A stretch of 37,010 nucleotides of DNA from Defluviitaleaceae bacterium (GTDB lineage Bacteria > Bacillota > Clostridia > Lachnospirales > WQUN01), in contig WQVY01000021.1 of the NCBI GenBank assembly GCA_009785605.1, positions 1 to 37,010 on the forward strand. Direction: 5' to 3'. The position numbers and the translations under genes were made by a program. Below the pieces are notes generated by a model. That model ran no database searches. It was not told the DNA's origin and saw only the letters and a list, made by a program, of their open reading frames with translations. Numbering within the stretch: position 1 is the first letter of the stretch; every line of letters starts with the position of its first letter. Shown here in pieces: positions 8,950 through 17,947 of the stretch.

Positions 8950-9403
8950 TGGAATGCTCCTTTACTCGGTATTGGGTTGATGATGCATCTCTAGACGTTA
9001 TTGCAAATTTCTGTTTTGCTTCTCGTCGCTTAAGCAGTTTGTTGATTTCGCTTGTTTCTACTTTGATGTGGGCTATGTTGGAAAACAGCGCTATGAGGTG
9101 TATTGCTGTGGCCGTTGCTACCATTATTATTAGTGGTGTTGCGCCAAACCAGTCAAACACTAGTCCAAAAACCAAAAGCACAGCGGCTGTGTATGCGATG
9201 TCTATAAAAACCTCAAGTGCCAGATACTTGACTTCGAGTTTTTGTGTAAGCAGTAGCCCTAGGTGGATTACAATGTTTGCTGCAAAGGCAAGTAATACAG
9301 TACGGCTAAAATCAAGGTCGAAGCCGAAGGGCCTTATAAAAGCCGATAGCACGACAACGGCAAGCCCTGTGGTAGCCATCACGTGCATTATGAACTTTCT
9401 CAC
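8930..9403 (-). CDS. DUF3021 family membrane protein, copy A
   Basis: 157 residues starting at GTG 9403 (AAGGGAG upstream; the paralogue starts at the equivalent codon with ATG-AGA-AAG). Four hydrophobic segments are evident: ATTGLAVVVLSAF, VLLAFAANIVIHLGLLL, VFIDIAYTAAVLLVFGLVF and PLIIMVATATAIHLIALF. This is the DUF3021 topology usually encoded beside LytTR regulators, where small membrane partners are thought to restrain the regulator. It is a close paralogue of the protein at 17531-17947. Unlike that copy it has no LytTR gene directly upstream, and its C-terminus is about 20 residues longer, running over the adhesin A ribosome binding site and overlapping the adhesin start by 20 bases. 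An in-frame GTG at 9451 is a less likely start. A role as membrane sensor or antagonist for adhesin A expression is inferred. Confidence 0.82.
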   Translation of the reverse strand: MRKFIMHVMATTGLAVVVLSAFIRPFGFDLDFSRTVLLAFAANIVIHLGLLLTQKLEVKYLALEVFIDIAYTAAVLLVFGLVFDWFGATPLIIMVATATAIHLIALFSNIAHIKVETSEINKLLKRREAKQKFAITSRDASSTQYRVKEHSNELQKT

Positions 9404-9486
9404 ACAGTTCCACTCCCTTTGTTGCAATTTACCTTTGAATCTGCCACGCACTTTTATGTATGTAAAACAAGATGTATTTAATCGGG

Positions 9487-9515
9487 ATTATACATGCGTC
9501 AAGATGTGAAGGCAA
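9487..9515 (-). promoter_or_regulatory. Promoter of the DUF3021-A / adhesin A / sortase-like operon
   Basis: On the minus strand, -35 TTGCCT (9510-9515), a 17-bp spacer and -10 TATAAT (9487-9492). The same arrangement, same spacing and neighbouring sequence occur at the LytTR promoter (18438-18466), so this is a duplicated promoter. About 77 nt separate it from the GTG start. Confidence 0.75.
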
Positions 9516-9579
9516 GAAAATCGTAGCTAAGATGCAATTTTGTGATACTAAGATGCAAAAACTCGATATCAAGTTGCGG
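9508..9579 (-). repeat. 21-bp-phased direct repeats, probable LytTR-protein binding sites (unit A)
   Basis: On the plus strand AAGATGCAA occurs at 9529 and 9550 and AAGTTGCGG at 9571, all exactly 21 bp apart; the next step, at about 9508-9515, is AAGGCAA, which is the -35 box. LytTR regulators such as AgrA bind direct repeats of about 9 bp with 12-bp gaps, giving this 21-bp period. Two copies are flanked by CTAAGATGCAA with TGTGATA between. Confidence 0.7.
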
Positions 9580-9639
9580 AATGATTTTTACACATGTTTA
9601 CTGATAGGGGTATGCCTGTACACCATAGAAGAATGCCAC

Positions 9640-9688
9640 AAAAACAACCGCCCATGACAAATACAATGACTTGTCATGGGCGGTTGTT
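9640..9688 (-). terminator. Strong terminator after adhesin B
   Basis: A perfect 18-bp stem, 9643-9660 with 9671-9688, and a 10-base loop; on the minus strand it runs into TTTTT. It separates the adhesin B operon from the duplicated promoter of unit A, so the two units are transcribed separately. Confidence 0.9.
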
Positions 9689-9741
9689 TATGCTGCTTTA
9701 TATAAAATCGGAGAGACAATAGTTGGTTAAAGGCGTATGCG

Positions 9742-12700
9742 TTACTTAAGCTGCGCCTTTTTCTTTTTGTTATAAACAAATATTGTTGCAAGGCCTATCC
9801 CAACAAGTGCAATACCACCGGTCGTGAATAGTAGCATGTTTTGCGTACTGCCAAAGCCACCGGTTAATGGCAGTTGGAAATCTGGGAAGTTGCCCAAGAA
9901 CCTGGCAGTTTGCCCAGTAGGGGTCACGAAGTCTAGTGACGGGAAGGCGCTGCCTACCATAGTTGTAGTGAAATTATCACCGTCAAACACTATCCTCCAC
10001 TGTACATTAGGGACTTGGAAGCCCACCGGTGCTACAACTTCCACTAGCCTATATTCGTAACCTACTGTTGCATAAAAGGCTATAGGGTCGTTGGCATTGA
10101 GTGGGTTGGACAACCTCACTATCTTGCCTGGGTGTGTAGTAGGGGTAACCTCTGTCCAGAAAGCCGGCGAGTGAGTGCCACCGCTAAAGGTTATTTGCGC
10201 TTCGCCCACAACATTGGCTACCGGAGCACGGAAAAGCCTAAATATCGCGCCGGGAATCCGGTGGATTTCTGGGCTGGGGGTGTTGTATATACGCTGGTCC
10301 GTCTTGTAGAACGAGAATAGCTCCTCGTCTGGTATGCGGTAGTTGAACAGTGTGCCGGCGTATGCCAATGTTGGCATATTGGGGTTGTTTGTGACAGAAG
10401 GCGTGATTATAACCCCAGGGCCGGTTGAGGCAACAGCCGCATTTAAATACCAATGTCCAGGTGGTAGTGCCCACAACAGCGGGTTGGGTGTAGAAATCTC
10501 AACAAGCCTATACAAGCTTTGCGTGAGCGAGAAATATACCTGGCCGGTTGCTGAGCTTACTATTGCTGGTGGTGCAAGCGGCCCCCTTACCTGGTCCCAA
10601 GGGCCCGCCATAGTGCCCGTTGTAGAGCGGTAAAGGTGGAACACTACCCCAGCTATGGGGTTGTTGTTGTATGTGGGTGCGTCTATGTGGTAATCCCTTT
10701 TTGTAAATGTAAACAGCAAGTCGTCGGACCTAAAGTTGATGTCACGGCTGTTGAGGATGTGCCTGTTGTGCGGTGCGGTGCCGCTGGCGGTATTAATGCC
10801 TCCAAAAATGGCATATGCAATCGCAGAACTTGCGTTGAATGGTGGAGTTTCTGGGACTTGCACCCAGTTGTTGCTAAATGGGTTGGTGGTACCGGCGGTA
10901 AAGACAATATTGCTGTATGCATATGCCTCGGCACCTGCCCATGTTGGTGATACGCGCAACAGCGGGTCGCGATACTCGTGACGCTGGGTATATATTGCGC
11001 CGCCCATACCTTCAGCGCCGTATGCACGGTTGCCGTCAAAGGAAACAGTGTTTACATAGAAATGGCTGCCATAAGCTACCCACACGCCGCCGCCAAAACC
11101 GGTCACGGCTGGTGTTGCGCTGCCGGCAATATTGTTGTTGATATTGCCACTGTTTACGGTTAGGGTGGCAGATACGGTGCTTGCACCCACAATACCGCTG
11201 TAGCTGCTGGCACCGGTGAAGAAATTGCGTATGCGGCTAAATATACCTGGGCTGCTTTCTTCTTCTATTTCTGGTGTGTCGCCTATATAACCGCCATGTT
11301 CTGTGGGGACATCGCCTATATAACCGGCTCCCCCGCCAACTACTGGGCGGCCTGGGCCGTCTACAAACACGCCGCCGCCTCTTGTTGCGGAGTTGTTGTT
11401 GATGTCACCGTTTACGGTAAGGTCTGCATTGGCGGATACAAACGCGCCGCCGCCATCGCCAACAGCGGAGTTGCGATACAACAGGCCGCCTGTAGACATG
11501 ACTAATGTTGCGTTGCTGCCAAGCCATACACCACCGCCATTGCGTGCATGGTTTTGCCTTATGGTTGTATTGGCTGGAAGGGTAAGGCTGTAATTGGCTG
11601 GTATGAAGATACCGCCGCCCCGCCCTTGTGTGAGGTTAGGTGTTGGCATAAGGCCGCCATCTGCGTCGTTGCCGGATATGCTACGTACGCCGGTAGGCAT
11701 AGGGCCAACTACCTGGCCATTGGTGTCGTAATAGTTTTTGGCAAACAGTAGTACCCCATATTGGGCACCGGTGTTTTGCGCTTGGCCTATAAACACGCCG
11801 CCGCCGTCCCTGTGGGCTATATTGCCACGGCGGGTGCCAATTACGTCTGCGGCCCCTATACTACCAGAGAGCATATAAAACCTGCCCGCGTTGGTTGCTG
11901 TTGTGCCGCCTTGTATATACACGCCGCCGCCGTCTATGCTGGCCGTGCCTCTTTCTAGGCCCTGACCTGCATTTACTGGCATCCCAATAGTGGGGTTGTC
12001 GCGCATGACAAAGATTGCGCCGTTAACACCAATTTCGCCGCCGGATATATACACGCCGCCGCCCCTTTGAGCGCTGCCGCTAAGGTAACCGCCACGCATG
12101 ATAAGGGTATTGAAACCAGGGTCACCCACTATGCCAGCATGTAGGAATATACTACCACCATTGCGGCCCGCGGTGTTGGAGATAACGCGTGAGACATTGA
12201 GGTACAACTCAAGGCCGCGCCCCAGCCATATGCCACCACCAAAGCCAGAATCCGCAGGTGGGTTAAAGATGGCTGTGCCTGTTGCTGTATTGCCGCTTAT
12301 ATTTACATTGGTAAGTGTACGGTTGTTGCGTATCGCATTGCCTTGTACTACCAGAGATTCGTTTAGGTCACCAAAGTCGCTAAAGAACGGTACTACGTCG
12401 TAAGTCTCGCAGACATTGGGTATCCACAAGCCCCCGCCGTCGCCGGCAGCAGTATTGTGCAGGATATGCCCGCCGTTCATGGAAAGTAGTGCGCCGGGAT
12501 GGCTGTGCGGGTGAGGATAGTCACCGTCTGTACCTGTGTCACGACCGGGGCGTAAAACCACGCCGCCGCCATGGCCGTCAGATGTATTGCGGTACACTGT
12601 ACCGTCACCGTGTATGCGTAAAATCCCGCCTGTTGCACCGCCACCAATACCGCCTTGACGGTGGCCGCCAGCTACATACACGCCGCCGCCGCCAAAATAT

Positions 12701-15700
12701 GCATGGTTGCCAGGGCCAACTGCCCCAGTACCGCTTATTACCAGCTCAGCACCATGGATAACGCCGTTGCCAGCAACTGCGCTGGCTGTACGGTGTCCAC
12801 CACCTACATACACACCGCCGCCCCTGTTGGCACGGTTGTGGGCGATTGTGCCCAGGCCGCCAAAGTTGAGATTAAATATCGGCGCCATCGGGGACGCGGT
12901 ATTACTGGCCGGTATGGTATTACCTGCTAAGTGTACGCCGCCGCCGTTTTCGTCTGCTTCGTTGTGGGTGATAGAGCCGCCGGTTATGTTTATTGTTGCG
13001 CTTAGGGCAGTCCTGGTACCTAGTAAGTTAGTGCTTATATCGTATGCGCCGCCGGCATAAAAACCACCGCCGTTGACGGCTTCGTTGCCAGTAATATAGC
13101 CGCTTTGCAAGTAGAACCTACCACCGCCAGCGTAGCCACCATTGTAGTAGCCATCACGGAAGCCGCCGCCCATGAATACGCCGCCGCCGTTGCGTGAAGC
13201 TACGTTTTCTTCTATACGGCCGTCTCCGCTTAGGGTAAACCTGCCGCCGTATCCTTCAAAGTTTACTGTGTCGTTGTCGCCCACACGGCGGCCACCGCCT
13301 ACAAACACGCCGCCGCCGTCTATTGCGTTGTTGTTATATATCCTTCCACTGCTAAGGTAGAACCTGGCAACGGACAAGTAATGCATTGCATAAGCGCCAT
13401 ATAGGGTGTTGCCATCAAGGAATACGCCGCCGCCGTTGTTGTTGGCTGTATTGCCTTCTATGGAGCCGCCGTCCATTTCGAACACAGCACCGCGGGCCAA
13501 TATGGCACCAGAGCCGGTACCGGGAGTACCTTGGCCCCTGTCTAGGAACACGCCACCGCCGTTGTTGGCAGCAGTGTTATTGCCTATAACCCCGCCATTC
13601 ATTTCAAAGATAGCACCATATGCGCGGCCAGTACCTGTTGTAGATTCACGTACGGCACCGTCCATGTATACGCCGCCGCCATCGCCGCCTGTGTTGCCGG
13701 CATTTGTATGGAAGGTAGACGCAAAGACTGCATTGTTGCCTGTGATATAGCCGTCGTGCATTGTAAACCTGCCGCCAAAGGAGTGCCCGGCACCACCTGT
13801 ACGGCGCGAGCCTCTTACAAACACGCCGCCGCCCCTTATAGCATAATTGCCGTTAATAACACCGTCGTGCATTATAAATTGGGGGAAAGGTGTATCTGCG
13901 CCGGTTATTGGGGCATATTCGCCGCCGGCACCCTCTAGGAACACGCCGCCGCCGCCGCGGAATACGTGGTCTGCGCGGGCGGTGTTGCCGTTTATGGTAC
14001 CGCTAAACATGTTGAATGTAGCAGCGCCGCCGCCCATAAACACGCCGCCGCCACTTTGTGTGGCAATATTGCCGTTGATTAACGCAGAGTTGTTGCCGAC
14101 TGTGCTTGTCATGTTGAAGGTACCGCCGCCCATAAACAGGCCGCCGCCGTTAATAGTTGCTGTGTTGGTATTAATGGAAGCGGAAATTTCTGCGGAGGCA
14201 CCGGTCATGTTGAATGTACTGCCCAGCCCCATATACACCCCGCCGCCGCTTACAGAGGCGGTGTTTTGGTTAATGGTAGATGCTACGGGTGGAAGTGCAG
14301 GCAGTGGAGCCGGCATGGGCAAGGGAGCGGTATTGCTTGTAAATGTTAATGTGCCGCCTGGCCCAGGCATGTATACACCGCCGCCGCGCTGGGCGCCGAT
14401 ATTAAGGTTTATGATTGAGTTGGTAACATTCATGGCAGAGCCTAGGATGCGGATACCTGCACCGTTGCCGTCGGCTCTTATTATATTACCGGTTATTGTG
14501 GCAAGGTTAAGGGTTACAAGGCCGGTGCCACTTGCGTTGATACCGCCGCCGTGGCGGCCAACGGTGTTTCTGCTAATTGTGGAGTTGATTATTGTTACGG
14601 CACCGGATGATGTTGTGGGGATGTTTATACCGCCGCCGTCGCCCAGCGTGTCACTTCTGACTGTGTTGTCGTTGATGCTGGATATCCTGCTGGCCTCGCC
14701 GTTGCCGGTTATGGAAACAACGCCACCGCCGCCTACATTAATACCGCCGCCTAGTTGGCCGGTCGAGTTTTCTTCTATTATGGTGTTGAGGATGGTAATC
14801 GAGCCGGTACTGGTGATGTTGATACCACCGCCGTTGCCATCACTGCTCCTTACTGTGTTATAGCTTACGCTGCTCGCGTCTGTGGAAGCAACATACAGCG
14901 GGTCTTCTACAGTACCCATGTTTATATTGTTTCTTCCTGCGATATTTATAGAGCCCGTGCCAGCAGTACCGGTTATGGCACCAACCTGGATGCCACCGCC
15001 ATGCTGCCCGGCAGAGTTATTATTTATGGTTACATTTGTAGTACTTACACTTCCGTTGGATATGATGTTTATGCCGCCACCTACACCTACAGATGTTGAT
15101 TGCCCAGGAAGGTAGCCAGCGGTGTTGTGGCTGACGCTGCCCCTGGTAAGGGTAACGTCATTGTTGGTGTGTATCCCACCGCCATGGCCCGGGCTTTGGG
15201 CATGGCCACCGGCACGGTTGTTATTGATAATAAGGTTGTACCCAATAAAACCGCTACCGGCAACATGTACACCGCCGCCGTCATGGAAAGCGCGGTTGTT
15301 GGAGATACTGGCACCTGCAGCACCTGGTGTGCGCTGGTTGTGCAACCTGCCTGTATGCATCCATATAATGCCGCCGCCGCGCGCATGTGTGGTGTTGCCG
15401 TCTATGTTTATAGGCCCAGACCCGCGTAGATACAAGTCCCCGCCAAGGAGGAATATCCCGCCACCGCCCGATAATGGTATGCCAAGGAATGCCCCGGCTG
15501 CTGTGGCAGTCTCGTGCCTGGTGCAATATGAAATATTGTTTGCAATTGTACCGGAGTATAAATAGAACGAAATAGCATTGGCATCCAAAGTACCCGGTGT
15601 CAAAGATGCCAACTCCATAAATACACCAGCACCACCAGATGTTACAGGGACCGCGATAGTGTGCCCTACCGGTGTGTGAGTCCCGTTACCATGGAAAGTA

Positions 15701-17478
15701 ACTACATTGCCCTCTGCGGCACTAAGTCCGGCACCGGCAACAGTGTTGTGGGTTATAGACCCGCCATCCATTGTCAACCTTCCGCCGTCCCTCATGCGGA
15801 TGGCACCGCCGGTGGTTACGGCATGGTTATTGTTGATATGCCCGCCTAGGATATAGAAGCGGCCGTTATGGCTTATTGCTGCACCGCCGCCGCCGCCAAT
15901 ACCGTCAACGGCCCTGGCAGAAGAACGGTTATACTCTATGTTACCACCATGAAGGTAAAACGCCGGCCCGTCCATACGCCTTGCAGGGGTTGTATCCCAT
16001 CTTAGCAAGACCCCGCCAGCATTACGCCCGGCCCAGTTGCCGCGGATTGCGCCAGCATACATATGAACAGAAGAATGTTGGCCGGATACATATACCCCGC
16101 CCGCAGACCATGCGCCACCGCCGCCGGCACCGGTGCCGGCTCCGGATATATTACCTGCGATGATGCCGGGTATTGAGCCCGGGGGTAGGTCTCTGTTAAT
16201 AACAAGCGTTGCACCGGCTCGTACAGACACGCCGCCGCCAGGGCCCTCGGCAACATTGCCGTGTATCAGCCAGTTGTCGCGCGCATTGTTTACGAAGGAA
16301 TTCCTGTTAGCTGCCGTGTGAGCATTTAACAGAACATTTGTAGACGCTGTAACATTGTTTAAAACGGTTGGCAGATGACCGTGGTCATAGCCTATTACGC
16401 CACCATTGAGATACATGCGTGCGGTTGCACCCTCTAAGTCTACGCCACCACCACGTAGGGCTACGTTATTCCTAATCACGCTGTTCCTTTGCATTGTTAA
16501 GACACCGCTTGTAACTCGTATGCCACCGCGGGCACCAGTTACGGCCGCCCTGGCTCCGGCACTGGTACGCCCGTCTATGATAATGTTTGTCAGCATTAAG
16601 CGCCCGCCGCCGTTGATTAAAAAGTGGCGGCCATCTGCGGCACCACCGGTGCCTGTGCTCCTGCGCAGCTCGTGCTGTACATTGGTTGGATGTACGCCAA
16701 AATTGGGGTTGGGGCCCGCTGTTACATTGGTGCCGTATGTTGTTAGTAAGATATTTTGCCCTGCACCAATGATAAAGCCTGTAGTTACTTCTATAGTGCC
16801 CCCTACTTGTATCAGCCAAAACTCGTTGTTGGTGACACCTGTGTTGGGTGCAGCGGTAATTGCAGCAGAAAGCGCTGCAAAGGTTGTAACAGCCGCCGCC
16901 GGGCTGCCTGGGTGGATTGTCCCCGTAAGCAGTTGAGATGGCTCAAACCCGATATAGCCACCCAGCTCAGAAATACCATGTCCGTCGTATGGGTAATACC
17001 CTCCGCCGCCTTCTTCTGATTCATCATAGCTGTTGTCATCAAGCTCTAGCTCTTGGTAGCCGGGCAAGTCCCCATACCCTGGGGCATGTCCGTATAGGTC
17101 ATAGTCATTGTTGCCTATTTCATATTCCAAATAGGCAGGTGCATGATAAAACTCATGCGGTGCACTGCCTTCGCCGTAGTCGTAGTACGCACCGTCATAG
17201 TCATACTCTTCGTGGCTGTAGTTGTAACCCTCGTGTGCGTAACCTTCGTACGCGTGGCCATCATGCTCGTAGTTATACCCATCTATGTATGTGTACAACG
17301 GCCCAGCATCACCAATAATCTCACCGGAGTCGTTGTCGAAGGCGAAAACAGCAATACCGGCTACAATAAACAAGCCAAGAAACGTAAGCAGTGCACGCGA
17401 CAAGCCTTTGTTTTTTTTCTTTTTTGACTTGACGGGCCTGTAGTTTGGCCTTGCAGGAACATGTTTTTTGTAGTTCAT
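9742..17478 (-). CDS. Giant LPxTG-type surface adhesin B with parallel beta-helix repeats
   Basis: 2578 residues, paralogue of adhesin A. The first 55 residues are nearly the same (basic start, hydrophobic secretion segment, DNDSGEI), then comes a Tyr/Glu/Asp/His/Gly-rich tract (about 60-175). The body from about 200 to 2150 is one long beta-helix array with dozens of GGG-V/I turns and F-x-M-x-GG-x-I repeats. An insert with GGYIGD-V/T-P and SPGIF..IRNFFTG (about 2050-2088) is shared with adhesin A. Two SpaA/CnaB-like domains follow, with candidate isopeptide pairs Lys2260/Glu2327 and Lys near 2391 with Glu near 2480; adhesin A has only the second. LPLTGG starts at 2536, then a hydrophobic helix and KKKKAQLK. 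It has only about two cysteines, unlike A. RBS is AAAGGAG before ATG 17478. Likely wall-anchored stalk and adhesin; ligand unknown. Confidence 0.93.
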   Translation of the reverse strand: MNYKKHVPARPNYRPVKSKKKKNKGLSRALLTFLGLFIVAGIAVFAFDNDSGEIIGDAGPLYTYIDGYNYEHDGHAYEGYAHEGYNYSHEEYDYDGAYYDYGEGSAPHEFYHAPAYLEYEIGNNDYDLYGHAPGYGDLPGYQELELDDNSYDESEEGGGGYYPYDGHGISELGGYIGFEPSQLLTGTIHPGSPAAAVTTFAALSAAITAAPNTGVTNNEFWLIQVGGTIEVTTGFIIGAGQNILLTTYGTNVTAGPNPNFGVHPTNVQHELRRSTGTGGAADGRHFLINGGGRLMLTNIIIDGRTSAGARAAVTGARGGIRVTSGVLTMQRNSVIRNNVALRGGGVDLEGATARMYLNGGVIGYDHGHLPTVLNNVTASTNVLLNAHTAANRNSFVNNARDNWLIHGNVAEGPGGGVSVRAGATLVINRDLPPGSIPGIIAGNISGAGTGAGGGGAWSAGGVYVSGQHSSVHMYAGAIRGNWAGRNAGGVLLRWDTTPARRMDGPAFYLHGGNIEYNRSSARAVDGIGGGGGAAISHNGRFYILGGHINNNHAVTTGGAIRMRDGGRLTMDGGSITHNTVAGAGLSAAEGNVVTFHGNGTHTPVGHTIAVPVTSGGAGVFMELASLTPGTLDANAISFYLYSGTIANNISYCTRHETATAAGAFLGIPLSGGGGIFLLGGDLYLRGSGPINIDGNTTHARGGGIIWMHTGRLHNQRTPGAAGASISNNRAFHDGGGVHVAGSGFIGYNLIINNNRAGGHAQSPGHGGGIHTNNDVTLTRGSVSHNTAGYLPGQSTSVGVGGGINIISNGSVSTTNVTINNNSAGQHGGGIQVGAITGTAGTGSINIAGRNNINMGTVEDPLYVASTDASSVSYNTVRSSDGNGGGINITSTGSITILNTIIEENSTGQLGGGINVGGGGVVSITGNGEASRISSINDNTVRSDTLGDGGGINIPTTSSGAVTIINSTISRNTVGRHGGGINASGTGLVTLNLATITGNIIRADGNGAGIRILGSAMNVTNSIINLNIGAQRGGGVYMPGPGGTLTFTSNTAPLPMPAPLPALPPVASTINQNTASVSGGGVYMGLGSTFNMTGASAEISASINTNTATINGGGLFMGGGTFNMTSTVGNNSALINGNIATQSGGGVFMGGGAATFNMFSGTINGNTARADHVFRGGGGVFLEGAGGEYAPITGADTPFPQFIMHDGVINGNYAIRGGGVFVRGSRRTGGAGHSFGGRFTMHDGYITGNNAVFASTFHTNAGNTGGDGGGVYMDGAVRESTTGTGRAYGAIFEMNGGVIGNNTAANNGGGVFLDRGQGTPGTGSGAILARGAVFEMDGGSIEGNTANNNGGGVFLDGNTLYGAYAMHYLSVARFYLSSGRIYNNNAIDGGGVFVGGGRRVGDNDTVNFEGYGGRFTLSGDGRIEENVASRNGGGVFMGGGFRDGYYNGGYAGGGRFYLQSGYITGNEAVNGGGFYAGGAYDISTNLLGTRTALSATINITGGSITHNEADENGGGVHLAGNTIPASNTASPMAPIFNLNFGGLGTIAHNRANRGGGVYVGGGHRTASAVAGNGVIHGAELVISGTGAVGPGNHAYFGGGGVYVAGGHRQGGIGGGATGGILRIHGDGTVYRNTSDGHGGGVVLRPGRDTGTDGDYPHPHSHPGALLSMNGGHILHNTAAGDGGGLWIPNVCETYDVVPFFSDFGDLNESLVVQGNAIRNNRTLTNVNISGNTATGTAIFNPPADSGFGGGIWLGRGLELYLNVSRVISNTAGRNGGSIFLHAGIVGDPGFNTLIMRGGYLSGSAQRGGGVYISGGEIGVNGAIFVMRDNPTIGMPVNAGQGLERGTASIDGGGVYIQGGTTATNAGRFYMLSGSIGAADVIGTRRGNIAHRDGGGVFIGQAQNTGAQYGVLLFAKNYYDTNGQVVGPMPTGVRSISGNDADGGLMPTPNLTQGRGGGIFIPANYSLTLPANTTIRQNHARNGGGVWLGSNATLVMSTGGLLYRNSAVGDGGGAFVSANADLTVNGDINNNSATRGGGVFVDGPGRPVVGGGAGYIGDVPTEHGGYIGDTPEIEEESSPGIFSRIRNFFTGASSYSGIVGASTVSATLTVNSGNINNNIAGSATPAVTGFGGGVWVAYGSHFYVNTVSFDGNRAYGAEGMGGAIYTQRHEYRDPLLRVSPTWAGAEAYAYSNIVFTAGTTNPFSNNWVQVPETPPFNASSAIAYAIFGGINTASGTAPHNRHILNSRDINFRSDDLLFTFTKRDYHIDAPTYNNNPIAGVVFHLYRSTTGTMAGPWDQVRGPLAPPAIVSSATGQVYFSLTQSLYRLVEISTPNPLLWALPPGHWYLNAAVASTGPGVIITPSVTNNPNMPTLAYAGTLFNYRIPDEELFSFYKTDQRIYNTPSPEIHRIPGAIFRLFRAPVANVVGEAQITFSGGTHSPAFWTEVTPTTHPGKIVRLSNPLNANDPIAFYATVGYEYRLVEVVAPVGFQVPNVQWRIVFDGDNFTTTMVGSAFPSLDFVTPTGQTARFLGNFPDFQLPLTGGFGSTQNMLLFTTGGIALVGIGLATIFVYNKKKKAQLK

Positions 17479-17530
17479 ATGAAGTTCTCCTTTACGCGGT
17501 ATTTACGAGGCAGTGGTTATGTAGCAATAT

Positions 17531-17947
17531 TTATACTTCTTTTTCTTGCAAACCTCTGTTTTTATCACGTTTTTTTAGTAGTTTGTTTATTGCGTTGGTT
17601 TCTTCCCTGAAATGTGCAATGTTTAAAAATACTGCAATCAGGTGTATTGCTGCGGCCATAGCCACCAAAAATATCACAGGTGTAGCACCAAACCAGTCGA
17701 ACGCTATCCCAAAAATGACCAGTACGGCGGTGGTGTATGCGATGTCTATAAATACTTCCAGCGCCAGGTACTTGCTTTCGAACTTGCTTGTAACAAGTAG
17801 CCCCAAATGGATGACGATGTTGGCCGCAAATATCAGCAGTGCCGTACGGCTAAAATATAGGTCAAACCCCAAAAGGTTTATAAAAACCGAAAGCACAACA
17901 ATAGCAAGCCCGGTTGTAGCCATCACGTTGGTAATCGTCTTTCTCAT
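17531..17947 (-). CDS. DUF3021 family membrane protein, copy B
   Basis: 138 residues with four hydrophobic helices (ATTGLAIVVLSVFI, LLIFAANIVIHLGLLV, VFIDIAYTTAVLVIFGIAF, PVIFLVAMAAAIHLIAVF) and a short basic tail. ATG 17947 overlaps the stop of the LytTR gene as ATGA, so the two are translationally coupled. LytTR gene plus small membrane protein is the layout of LytTR regulatory systems such as HdrRM and BrsRM of streptococci, in which the membrane protein antagonises the regulator; transferring that role here is inference. The gene for adhesin B follows after 52 bp. Confidence 0.85.
   Translation of the reverse strand: MRKTITNVMATTGLAIVVLSVFINLLGFDLYFSRTALLIFAANIVIHLGLLVTSKFESKYLALEVFIDIAYTTAVLVIFGIAFDWFGATPVIFLVAMAAAIHLIAVFLNIAHFREETNAINKLLKKRDKNRGLQEKEV

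Noticed and set aside
13847-14863. 338-codon plus-strand open frame rich in Pro, and many similar ones over 2500-17400
   Set aside because: These are antisense shadows of the GGG-rich adhesin repeats (GGG codons read as Pro/Ala on the other strand); no ribosome binding sites, no family.
2053-17478. CRISPR-like appearance of regularly recurring CCGCCGCC tracts
   Set aside because: Irregular spacing and clear coding explanation (GGG-V/I turns of a beta-helix).
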